Shown here: in pieces, positions 48,259 to 64,000 of the stretch
How the letters are laid out: the number at the start of each line of letters is the position of its first letter
How positions within the stretch are numbered: position 1 is the stretch's first letter
Assembly: GCA_021613335.1 (NCBI GenBank)
Contig: JAJTWR010000245.1
Coordinates: 448,501 to 512,500 of the forward strand
DNA from: Whitmania pigra
Lineage: Eukaryota > Annelida > Clitellata > Hirudinida > Haemopidae
Length of the DNA: 64,000 nucleotides
Reading direction: 5' to 3'
The notes under the pieces: generated by a model
Database searches by the model: none
Seen by the model: only the letters and a program-made list of their open reading frames with translations
Told to the model about the DNA's origin: nothing
Made by a program: the position numbers and the translations under genes

Positions 48259-48779
48259 CAGGGGTACTCAAACTGCGGACCGCGGTCCACAATCCGGACC
48301 GCCGATAGCTTTTAAGTGGACCTTCAATTATTTACAAAAAAATAAATTTAAAAAGTTAAAAAATTCTGAATTCTGGTCTAAGTTTGTAATTGAGGGTCAA
48401 TACCCTTGCTCCAAGAAATTGGCTTTATCAGTTCTGACAATATTTGGATCAACTTACACCTGTGAATCATCATTTTCAACTATGAACATTATCAAGTTTA
48501 AAAATCAAAGTCAATTAACTGATGTACATCTTGGAAATTGTTTGAGAATTGCAATTACTAGCTATTCTCCAAATATCATAGAAGTCATGAAGGACAAACA
48601 GTTCCATGCATCACACTAAATAAAAAGTCTGACAGCATTTTAATATTTTAATATTAATTCATTACTTTTTACTTTACCCACCCCCCCCCCCGGTCCGCAT
48701 GACTTTGACCCTTATGGACCGCCACCTATCTGAAAATTACATAATGTGGACCCCGGCCAAAAAAGTTTGAGTACCCCTG
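48259..48779 (+). mobile_element. 521-bp hAT transposon deletion derivative
   Basis: Flanked by a perfect 8-bp duplication CCGTAGAA (48251-48258 and 48780-48787), the hAT hallmark. Terminal inverted repeats: CAGGGGTACTCAAACT at the left and AGTTTGAGTACCCCTG at the right, with GGTCC-rich subterminal sequence on both sides. It keeps the 3' end of the transposase gene (next entry) and has lost the rest, so it cannot move alone. Confidence 0.93.
48419..48619 (+). pseudogene. hAT transposase C-terminal (dimerisation) remnant
   Basis: A 66-codon open remnant containing STYTCESSFSTMNIIKFKNQ, LTDVHLGNCLRIA and a short tail. The CESSFS...K...R/LTD..L...LR pattern is the hATC dimerisation region of domesticated and active hAT transposases (ZBED/GTF2IRD2-like). 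Zinc finger and DDE catalytic parts are absent, so it is not functional alone. Confidence 0.85.
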
Positions 48780-48787
48780 CCGTAGAA

Positions 48788-51099
48788 TATAGAACTTGCA
48801 TCCCTCATCTCGTAACCGCATTTGACTATTACATAACATTCCTGTCTTACCTAACCGATCTTATGCGAAGATTCATTCTCGCAAAAACAATTAATGTATT
48901 TTTTTTTATAGATTTTTTTTTTTTAACGCCAGACTATATATCTCGTGTGACTGTTGCAACAGGTTTTATTATGATTAAATATTGTATTAACACTGTGCAA
49001 GAAAACACTTAGACCAGGAAGGTTGTTCACGATATCAAACCATTCATCCGTCCAGTAAAAAACGCGCTGTCTACAACGACCTCTCTAGTGTCCGATTCGA
49101 ATGACGAGCTAATGACATCGTGAAAAGGATAGAAGTCAGTCGGTGATTGAAGATTGCGACTCTCTTTTCGAAATGAAAAACTTCGAAACAGTTGAAAAAA
49201 AATAATTTAATTAATTAATTAATTAATTAATGAAAAATAGCTTATTAAATTAATGAATGAATGAATGGAAGAAACCCGATTCCCTCACGCGAGATAACAG
49301 TCAGAGTCCGCTAAAGTAGCGAGGTAGATACATTAAGAAAGTCTTTGGGCTGGATTCAGAGTAAGAAAATTTCTTAAAGAAACATAAATTTTGTAAAATT
49401 GTTAGTTAACTGCTTAAATATTGCAAAATAAAGCCTTTGAATGAGTGCCAAAAAAATAATAAATAAAAAACAAGTCGGCGTTTAATGAAAATGTGAAAAA
49501 CGTTTGCGGAATGCCAACTGTTGAATGATTGACGGTTTAATTCGCATGACTGGGAGTGATTGATTGGTTGTTAAAGCTGTTCGTGGATGCAATTATTTCT
49601 GGATTAGAAAAATAAGAAACGATCACATAAGATTCAAGTTGATAAATAACAACAGCCATCCTAGCCGAGTCAGTCATGAATGATCCGAACTCTACTATTC
49701 CGTGATGATGAAAATTAATAAAATTTAAAAAAAAAACAATCGTCTGACGACCGAGATGGAAAAAATTCAAATGACAACAATTTCTCAAGTTTGCGACAGC
49801 AATCAGGTACAGCGTCCTATTTCTTCAAATGTTAATTCTATTCGAGACAGCCAATGAAGCCGTCTTGTACAGAGGAAGTTGTACCGCTATCTTTGATGAT
49901 CTACTGTCATGGATATGAGTTGAAAATGCCGATCAAGTACAAATCTACAACTACAATGCCATTTTCGAACAGACTTTAAAAGGAGGTTACGAATACAATA
50001 AAAATACTTCACTTGTTCTTCGCTGTTAAAATCACAAACAGTTTGTAAATGCCCAGGCTAGGGAAAATATCAACTATTCCCTTTCGTATTAAATAAAATT
50101 AAAATACGAACACCGAGTTCCATTCTTCCGGAGCAAAAATATCTGATCGTGTAACAGTTCGCGGATTTATATCGATAAAGTCTTAAATAATAATTAATCG
50201 GCCAGTACAAGTAAGCTTTGCAAAAAATCGGGTAACGAGTAGAAGAAAAATCAACGATTCGCGCATCCCTACTGCCGGAACGCGGGTGAAAACAAGACGA
50301 TTATGTCGGCGTCATTCCTTGAAATGCATAATAAATCCCTGATCGATGTACGTTTTACTGTGTCAAAACGCTTTATGACTTTTAACAGTAGAAATCAATG
50401 CACTGGTCTAAGTAACTATAGCGAGACTGTATCGTATGTGACCTATGATGGGTTTTGCTGGTAGTGTGTAATAGGCTTGGCTAGCACAAAAAGGTAAGCG
50501 CTGAAATTCATGCATTGTCGGTTGAAAACCGTGCTTAAAGAAACAAAAGTCTCGGAAAGAAAAGTTTAAGAAAATAAAAATGATTTGTACAAGCCAGTAT
50601 TACCAGTATATAAAGCCCCTTAGGAAATTGAAAATATAGAAAGATGAAAGAGTAACACCTGGAAACGATCATCGTATGATATGCCGACAATTAAGCATTT
50701 CTCATAAACTACTTGCCAACAAATATCGGTTTTTAACAAGAAAATAAAATACAAAACTCAGACTTGCAGGGCCAGATCAAAGTCTACGTAGAGTAAAGTG
50801 CAGTTTTACCTATCAAGTTTTAGGCAAAATAAATGAAATGCAGCGAAAAGTTATTGATCGTAACCTTTGAGATTTAAAAAACACATTTACGAAATGGATG
50901 GATATGAGCCGAAACAAGTACAGGTAATCTATCACTAATTCGCAGGGTATAAAAATCACGACAATACAAACATTCAATAAAAACACTAATTCCTCGATTG
51001 AAAACATTACCAGAGCCTCCTTGTTTTGAAAAAACTTTCCAAAGCACAGAGGGGAATTTGTCTCAGAATGGCAACAATTAGCTGACAGCTCTGCATAAC
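48788..51099. other. Intergenic, nothing recognised
   Basis: AT-rich sequence between the hAT element and the orphan gene. I find no conserved exon, RNA gene or long repeat. Short open frames (for example 49537-49788 and 50813-51007, minus) look like chance. Confidence 0.5.
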
Positions 51100-52632
51100 T
51101 TAGACATTGGTCTCGCAGTATGGATCCTCGTCACTGTCTTCCGTCACATCTATCGTGACCGACGCCTCACTTTTTTTTTCCTTTAATGGGAGCAGAGGCA
51201 AAAAAATTTCCCCCTTTTTAATTCCACTCGGACCTGGCTGAGGTTCGTCATCTTTCTGAATTTTAGCCAATTCTAGAGACAAAGAGGTTTCAGTTGTAAG
51301 ATCTTTTTTCAGTTCAGATTTTTTGCTTGCCAAGTATTTGACATGGCTTTTCAAGTCTTTTTCAATCAATTCGAGCTTGGCTTTTGTAAATTCTCTGTCA
51401 GCGAGAATGTGTTCTGAAGTGAGACCATTCAGGCATGACACTATGTTGCTGCAGGTTCTCTCAATAGTGGCAAGGTCGTCTGACAAACCCGAGGACAAAG
51501 TGTCTATCAATTCCACGAGATTGTTAAGAAACGGTACGAAATTCTCGTCTGATTCCATCTTTTTTACGTTACCTCCGTAGCTCATCAGCCTCAACAGATG
51601 GACCAGGCATGCGATGCACTCTTGGAATCGTCCTGCCAGCCCACCGTTGCGAATCGTTGAGAGGTCGGGAAAGTGAGCTCTGGAAAAAATGAGCTTGTTC
51701 TTGAATGATAACTCCCTCGCCTCCTGATAAAATGAAACTATTTTTTCCTTGACCGACTCTAGCCTCTGGTAGTTTTCGTTAAAGAATTTATCGATCTGGT
51801 AGATTTTCTTGAGCAAGGTCTGGATAGCAGGATCTTTTTGGAAACTGGTATCTCGGAAAGGATCCCTGAGGATAAAAGAGAAATCTGGTCCCAGAAACAG
51901 GCTCGTCACGTAAGGAATGCGTGAGAGTACCAGAGTCTCCAGGTCGTTATCCCTCACGTGATTTCTGATCAAATCGACGGCCGCTCTCGGCCCAGAGAAA
52001 AACCTCACGACCCGAAAAATGGCCTCTGCCTTCTCGTCACACCATACCAGTGAGGTCATTTGGGCAATGCTCAGAAGGGGAGAGCTGACTGTGCTTGAAA
52101 CTTGCTTAGAGCACTTTTTGGATTGAGGAAGTTGGAGAATGAGGCTGAAAAACAACCTTTCAATCTTTTTGAGGATCAAGAATACATTCAGTCTTTTCTG
52201 GAGAGACTTCTCCAAAAATGCCTGGTGATAAAGATGACTGCCGTCGTTTTCGTTTTCCACTTGATCGAGGGAATACACTCCGTTGTCCGTCCTGTATTTA
52301 TAGCTGAGAATGTGATAGGCCGTAATATCCCTAAAGACCGTGGCTTCTTTCATTTTGGCCAACACACGGAAGAGGCAGGCAATCTGGTTCTCCTCTTTCC
52401 AGAATCTGTGAGCAACGATTTCACTGATTTTATCCCTTTCTTCTCTCAACCTGAGGTACTTCAGAGCCACCCACATAAGGCACATGGCTACTAGGCAGAT
52501 GCAGATTATGTTAATTGTGGCATAGATTGCTGAGACACCCAAGATAGTCACCAGGCCAGTCTGATAAGTGATTTGCGATGATGATATTAATTCTGTGGAA
52601 TTGCCTAAGTTGATAGATACATCCTCTCCCAT
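51100..52632 (-). CDS. Unassigned 510-aa single-pass membrane protein, intronless
   Basis: I do not recognise this protein. One open frame of 510 codons. The N-terminus is about 26 residues with a glycosylation sequon (NST, 11-13). A hydrophobic segment follows at about 27-60 (VTILGVSAIYATINIICICL onward), then KYLRLREERDK, whose positive charge suggests a cytoplasmic C-terminus. The remaining 440 residues are charged and mostly helical-looking, with several heptad-like stretches (for example ELIEKDLKSHVKYLASKKSE). The tail is acidic (TEDSDEDPYCETNV) and ends E-T-N-V, a class I PDZ-ligand pattern. No signal peptide, zinc motif or catalytic motif is apparent. The start ATG (MGEDVSI) is the first in frame. 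It has no introns, unlike most neighbours, and normal codon use for the window. A lineage-specific gene or retrocopy are both possible. Confidence 0.75.
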   Translation of the reverse strand: MGEDVSINLGNSTELISSSQITYQTGLVTILGVSAIYATINIICICLVAMCLMWVALKYLRLREERDKISEIVAHRFWKEENQIACLFRVLAKMKEATVFRDITAYHILSYKYRTDNGVYSLDQVENENDGSHLYHQAFLEKSLQKRLNVFLILKKIERLFFSLILQLPQSKKCSKQVSSTVSSPLLSIAQMTSLVWCDEKAEAIFRVVRFFSGPRAAVDLIRNHVRDNDLETLVLSRIPYVTSLFLGPDFSFILRDPFRDTSFQKDPAIQTLLKKIYQIDKFFNENYQRLESVKEKIVSFYQEARELSFKNKLIFSRAHFPDLSTIRNGGLAGRFQECIACLVHLLRLMSYGGNVKKMESDENFVPFLNNLVELIDTLSSGLSDDLATIERTCSNIVSCLNGLTSEHILADREFTKAKLELIEKDLKSHVKYLASKKSELKKDLTTETSLSLELAKIQKDDEPQPGPSGIKKGEIFLPLLPLKEKKSEASVTIDVTEDSDEDPYCETNV

Positions 52633-54005
52633 AGCTGATCATGAAATTGCTAACGGTTACATCACTGAAGAACGTAAAGTGCCTCGATTAAAAATCCTGC
52701 TTCAATGAATCAACATTATGTAATTTTCATAACTTCCTTGAAAATTTTATTTATTTTGTTTTGTTTATCGGAAATCAACCTGAAAATGCTGTCACACTCA
52801 GTCTATAAGAAGAACATTTTCAATCTTGCTACTCACCTCAGTCACACAGTCTTAAAACATTAGATTGCAGTAAGGTGTTATTTGGTCAAATTAAGGCATA
52901 CACTGCCCCTCCACAATCCCCAAGCACCAAAAAATCCTTATGACCGACCTACCGAAAGCCCAAGCTTTAAAGCCGGCCCTATTATACTAGACATCCAGGG
53001 TCCTGAGATGTGTGTATTATTTTCACGCTGGACGGATGCTGTCTGTACTATACCTTGCTGACTCAATATCCCGACCGGCAAAAAGCGATCAAAAATTGTG
53101 TTTTTTAGTTCGGATGGCGCGTGCGAATGTTTTGTATAAATTTAATGAATACTAGACAAATAATTAATTTTAAAATCGCCTTTTAACGCTCGCCAATCGG
53201 TTCGATGAGTCATCCAAACACCGGTATGAAATATTCATGAGTAGGTGACAGCTTCCGCGCCTCAGGTTGTTTCGCTATTTCACAAGTCCATGAAACTATT
53301 CAAGGCAAAAAGCTAAAGATATTTGATTGTCGAAAACTTTTTTCAAATCACCTAATTACTCGAATCAGAATACAGGCATTGTACAGATCCCTATGACTAA
53401 TCCTACTACTATACATTAATATTCTGATGAGGCAGAACAGCTGGCAGTGATAGTCGCATCTTTGGTGCAGTCGTTGGTTTCACTACGCTTTGGAAAAGGG
53501 GAGAGAATATGTAAGAGGAAAAGAAAAACAGAGTTCGGTCAGTCAAAACAACTCTGGCGGCCTTTCAAGGACTTCTCGGTGCCTGGAAGGGCGCTCGAAT
53601 TGAGAAAATGATGACGGTGGTGTTGATGATGATGGTGGTGATATTCCTGCTTCATTCTTTTTCGCTCTCAAGGACGGAGTCGTCTATTTGTTTGCCGACG
53701 CCTTGTGAAATCAAGGTTTTGTCTTGAGGACAGACACACCTCCAGCACTCTACCGATGCATTTACGGTAATTATTCGTCTCTGGGAATTAAAAAACCAAA
53801 GGACCCATCTCAATCTGATTTTTAGAGCCTAACCTTCGTTTGTATGTTAGTCATGAATTATCATTTTAAAAGGTTTTGCTTTTGGCCATTATTTTCAACG
53901 TCATCTTTGTTTTCAAACAACTCTCGAATTGTTCTTGATTGAGGTTTATTTACGAATTTTTGCACATTTTGGATAATGAGACTTCGGTAAATAGTAAACA
54001 GGGCT
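52633..54005. other. Intergenic, probable promoters of the orphan gene and TrxR
   Basis: These 1.4 kb separate two divergent starts (orphan, minus; TrxR, plus) and should hold both 5' regions. The stretch 53440-53760 is less AT-rich than its surroundings and may contain transcribed 5' UTR. I see no conserved coding exon. Confidence 0.4.
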
Positions 54006-60920
<6,915 letters not shown>

Positions 60921-61554
60921 GCTGGATACCTGGAGGAGTTCCTCGTGCTGCCGTCGTTTCGAGCGGTTTGTTTTTTTTTTTTTTTTTTTCTTGTGGAGGC
61001 TTTTATTTTTTTGGGAAGGAAAATTCAGAAAAATAATCTTGTAAATGAAATTTGTCGCAATTTGTAGCTATTTTGAATTTGTCTTATCGACTATCAGTGA
61101 AGGTTTGCATTTATGCATGCTTTAAGTTATTTTTATGTTTTAATATTTTTTTATTTTCTTATTCGACTCGGTTGTCGTTTCAACTCTGATTGTCATGACT
61201 CTCTCTCCATCATTCATTTTTCTTTCAAATTCCTCCAGGCATGGGACTCTCAGGTATCCAGCTCCCTGCATCTTCATCATCATCAAGGGAGGTTTTTGGA
61301 AATCACCTCACAAGTCGATGGAGCTCACAGCTTTCGAATTGCATTTTCGAGATTTACCTCATAACAGATCTTTGAATAATTTCGTTATTTACTAATTATT
61401 TACCAGCTAATCAGAATGCCAGATGGATCTTTACTCTTAATCTACATTCTCCTCCTAATGTCATGATCTCTGATGCCTCTTTCTTTTAGGACTGATGGTA
61501 TAAACTCCGACCTATGTCTTACCATTAATTACTCAGTGAGCTTGTTGACGTGTG

Positions 61555-61637
61555 CTGGCAGGAGAGATTTTGTGACGACAGCTTTCTAAACCCACCTGGG
61601 GTGAGAGCAAGTCCGATGGTTTTGTCTTTCCTGCTGT
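61555..61637 (+). promoter_or_regulatory. SECIS element (form 2) in the TrxR 3' UTR
   Basis: Folds by hand into the eukaryotic SECIS. Helix I pairs 61558-61567 with 61625-61634 (10 pairs, one G-U). The non-Watson-Crick core is TGAC at 61573-61576 opposite CGAT at 61614-61617. Helix II pairs GAC (61577-61579) with GTC (61611-61613) and GCTTTC (61581-61586) with GAGAGC (61603-61608), with a small internal loop. Apical TAAA (61587-61590) lies 12 nt from the core, and a mini-hairpin CCCA-CC-TGGG (61591-61600) marks form 2. It begins 641 bases after the UGA and before a poly(A) signal. Confidence 0.9.
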
Positions 61638-61928
61638 GAATCCAAAGTCCCGTTTTCCATTTTTTATGTCGTCGTCATCATCCTCGCCGCCAATATTTCT
61701 CATTATTACTAGCATTTTCGATGATGCGGTCATCACTATTTGTTAACGTTGACTATTTCAATGTTGCTCGGTGGAATGTTGCGATTTTCTTCATGAAGAG
61801 CGCATTCTGCTGTGACTGTACATTACATTTCTAAGTGACGTTTCGTGTATAAATTAACATACTTTTTTTTTTTTTTTTTTTATGTTGTTGCTTAGGATAA
61901 TATTTTTACAATAGTGGAAATATAATAT

Positions 61929-61934
61929 AATAAA
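61929..61934 (+). terminator. Poly(A) signal AATAAA, TrxR
   Basis: Canonical hexamer about 1 kb after the stop codon, downstream of the SECIS. It defines a 3' UTR of about 61-62 kb end that contains the whole SECIS. Confidence 0.65.
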
Positions 61935-61949
61935 GCTAAATGTGGAGAC

Positions 61950-62877
61950 GACTGCCTTTACGTTGGTGTATGGTTCGCTGTAAACTGTCGAGTGGTTTGG
62001 GAATTCAATTCATTATTGAAATAAGCGCTATTTGATTGCTATGGTAAGAGGCGGTATATAGTGGCTTTAGGAAGTAAAAGTTAGTTGCCGAAATTTCTGA
62101 TAAAATATCTTTTGTTTGGAATAGTTAATTTATTTCAGGATAATTTATAAATTGTTACGATATTATTATGTTTGTCTGGGAAGTAAAATTTAAATTGAAT
62201 AATTCTAAGGAAAGATAATATAAAAGCATGGTGAACAATTGTAGTCTGCTGCAGGTATGGCGTGGCAGCCGGGATGGAGATTTGGTTAGATCAGTCTCCA
62301 TCATGATTTATAAACTTAGTTGCAATCCCTGGAGTTGCCGGAAAAGAAGTTTTGAAGATGTTCATGCATGTGGACGCTTAATTGATGTGCTAATGTTTCG
62401 TCCATTATGCAGCAGTCCGAGTTGTTTGCTAAACCCGCCTAGAAAACAATGACGAATTAATGCGAACGTCGCATGAATGGCGGTCGTATTTAAAGTAGCC
62501 GACAGACGGGTTTCGACACGCTCAGGAATGTGTTTTCATAGTTTTGCTTATTGACGACCAGAAGTGTACGTTGGTTTTGAGGAGTCTGTAAGGACATTCA
62601 TGTGCTAGAGCGAGTGAATTTGTAACGAGTCGACAGAATTTAAAATAAAAAAAGCTATAATATTTCACCTCGGATTTTTTTATATGGAAATCAGCTTTTC
62701 AATTACTGCCTCAGCTATTTGATATCGTGTCTCGAGTTTGAGTAAGGCTTTAGAGAACAAGTATCCGATTTGGAAAAATCGTTCATGGAAAAGTACAGCT
62801 TGGAAGTTTTATAAACAAGAACGTCCTCTGATGGAGATCGGCTTTGTTTACTCATTTTGGAATCTAAAAGTTTGAAA
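61950..62877. other. Intergenic to MYO18A 5' region
   Basis: About 0.9 kb between the TrxR poly(A) signal and the myosin start. It should contain the myosin promoter and 5' UTR. No conserved coding exon is seen; the open frame at 62228-62452 has no recognisable feature. Confidence 0.4.
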
Positions 62878-63755
62878 ATGTTGAAAATGGTTGTTGATCA
62901 ACACAAAGAAGAGTTTTTAAAAATCGAAGACATCTTAAAAAAACAACAGTCACGACTGGAGGTCTTTAAAAAACTGAGCGACCGAACAGGTTTGAAATAC
63001 TTTCCCGTCCTACCCCAAGTGGAAGATTCGACGTCGGCCGAAACGTCGTTAAAACCATCTTCGGAGATCGTCAAAGGGTCGAGAACGTCTCCTTTGGATT
63101 TGCCAAACCTGCCACCGGTTTCCAGCAAATATGCCACGAGAGAGGTGTTGCTAGATTTCAGCAAGAACGAAGAGATCAACTTTGACCTGAAGCAAGAGTT
63201 TATCAGGAAGAATAACAGCAACAGATCTGGAGAAGTAGACAGCAGTGATGAACCATTAAATAAATCTTCTGCCCTTCACTTAGTAGAAGATCAAGGAACG
63301 AGCGGCTGCTTTAATTTCCTGCCCGGAGATTGTCTCATCGAAGTGAACGGACGAAACGTGGAGGACATGTCGACCTCCAAAGTCTGGGAGTTGATCTCGA
63401 GGTGCAAGGCCGAACATCGCAAGGTAGAATTAAATTGTTTGCATTTGTCACCATCTAATAGGACTTTAAAATTTTAGCGATTTAAAATTTTCGTTCCTTT
63501 CGTTTAAGTACTTAAAACTTCATCATGTTTCTCGCTGCACGTGTCAGGTGGAACTTTTTAAAGTTTCTACATCGAAGTCATTTTTTGACTCATGTTCAAT
63601 GAATCCACCAAAACATTGGTAACGATCGTGGTAACCATCGTACCCATCGCAAACAACACCAGGTGCTGCTAAAGGTGCGTCCCCTCCCCGAACTGAATGA
63701 GCTGAGCGTTCGTACCACTGCCGATGGTTCCGAGGTGCCCATTCAGGACCTGCTG
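62878..63755 (+). CDS. MYO18A: Unconventional myosin XVIII N-terminal PDZ region, 3' part beyond window
   Basis: Two exons: 62878-63423 and 63663-63755, joined in phase 0. Myosin XVIII proteins carry an N-terminal PDZ module ahead of a motor domain with little ATPase activity, and act on actin and Golgi or contractile structures. Seen here: a coiled N-terminal stretch (MLKMVVDQHKEEF), a proline and serine linker, then a PDZ domain starting near REVLLDFSKNEEINFDLKQE, with carboxylate-side LPGDCLIEVNGRNVEDMS and VWELISRC. Then VLLKVRPLPELNELS, matching VRLKVQPIPELSELS of vertebrate MYO18A; this segment identifies the gene. The start is the first in-frame ATG; a shorter upstream ATG reads another frame. 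The next exons, with the motor, lie past base 64000. Confidence 0.82.
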
Positions 63756-64000
63756 GTAAGGGGTGGCACCCTCAAGAGGAGTGGAAGTCTGAGGATGAAG
63801 AGGATGAAGATGGAGGTCAAACAGGAGGCAGTGTCCAATGAGCCTTCAAATTTTGAGGTTTAATGATACTTTATTCACTTTTAATTTTTATTTCAATTTA
63901 ATTGATTTCATTAAATTAATAATTTTAATTCACGACTGATTTTTAAATGCTATTATTCAAATTTTGAGGTTTAACGGCACTTTTAATTTATATTTATGTT
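63756..64000. other. MYO18A intron 2, partial
   Basis: Begins at the GTAAGG donor. The frame through 63863 stays open for 36 codons, so a longer exon 2 cannot be excluded, but the donor is good. The remainder is AT-rich with an 11-bp repeat CAAATTTTGAGGTTTAA seen at 63847 and 63957. Confidence 0.5.

Noticed and set aside
61441..61510. Alternative SECIS around TCATGATCTCTGATGCC
   Set aside because: Its arms do not pair and no apical AA lies at the needed distance; the 61555-61637 fold is far better.
62228..62452. 74-codon frame upstream of MYO18A
   Set aside because: No motif, no splice connection and atypical composition; likely chance.

Overview
The window is intron-rich, AT-rich animal nuclear DNA. 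Genes have short exons (20-460 bp) with GT-AG introns, and the introns are packed with TAA/TTA and GAT/ATC trinucleotide tracts. A selenocysteine thioredoxin reductase and orthologues of DAPP1, FBXO9 and MYO18A are present. This combination, with Sec-TrxR (which insects lack), points to a non-insect bilaterian, perhaps a lophotrochozoan such as an annelid or mollusc. The species is inferred, not proven.

Layout: (1) 44-2238, minus: N-terminal and central part of FIGNL1, an AAA ATPase of homologous recombination, cut by the left edge. (2) 2726-23187, plus: a complete 47-exon UBR1/UBR2-type N-recognin ubiquitin ligase of about 1815 aa, rebuilt exon by exon with every splice phase agreeing. It carries a 1.09-kb tandem duplication of three exons. 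(3) 24187-26289, minus: an intronless, divergent NVL-like double AAA ATPase. (4) About 28.0-35.8 kb, minus: an M13 (neprilysin/ECE) metallopeptidase with several mobile-element relics. (5) 37769-42244, minus: FBXO9, an F-box protein. (6) 43075-47101, minus: DAPP1, an SH2 plus PH adaptor. (7) 51100-52632, minus: an intronless one-pass membrane protein that I cannot assign. (8) 54006-60920, plus: thioredoxin reductase with an in-frame UGA (Sec) and a SECIS element in the 3' UTR that folds by hand. (9) 62878-63755, plus: the first exons of a MYO18A-type myosin (PDZ region), cut by the right edge.

The neighbours do not form a pathway; this is a normal gene-dense metazoan stretch. FIGNL1 and the UBR ligase are divergent with 487 bp between start codons. 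UBR and the NVL-like gene converge tail to tail. M13, FBXO9 and DAPP1 run in the same direction.

Most notable observations: the exon duplication whose phases forbid inclusion of both copies; the SECIS element; the intronless NVL-like gene with a damaged first ATPase site; a 384-bp inverted-repeat element built from a 14-bp repeat; local duplications that copy splice sites; and two single-base frame breaks (FIGNL1, DAPP1) that look like assembly errors. I found no CRISPR array, operon, rRNA or tRNA gene.
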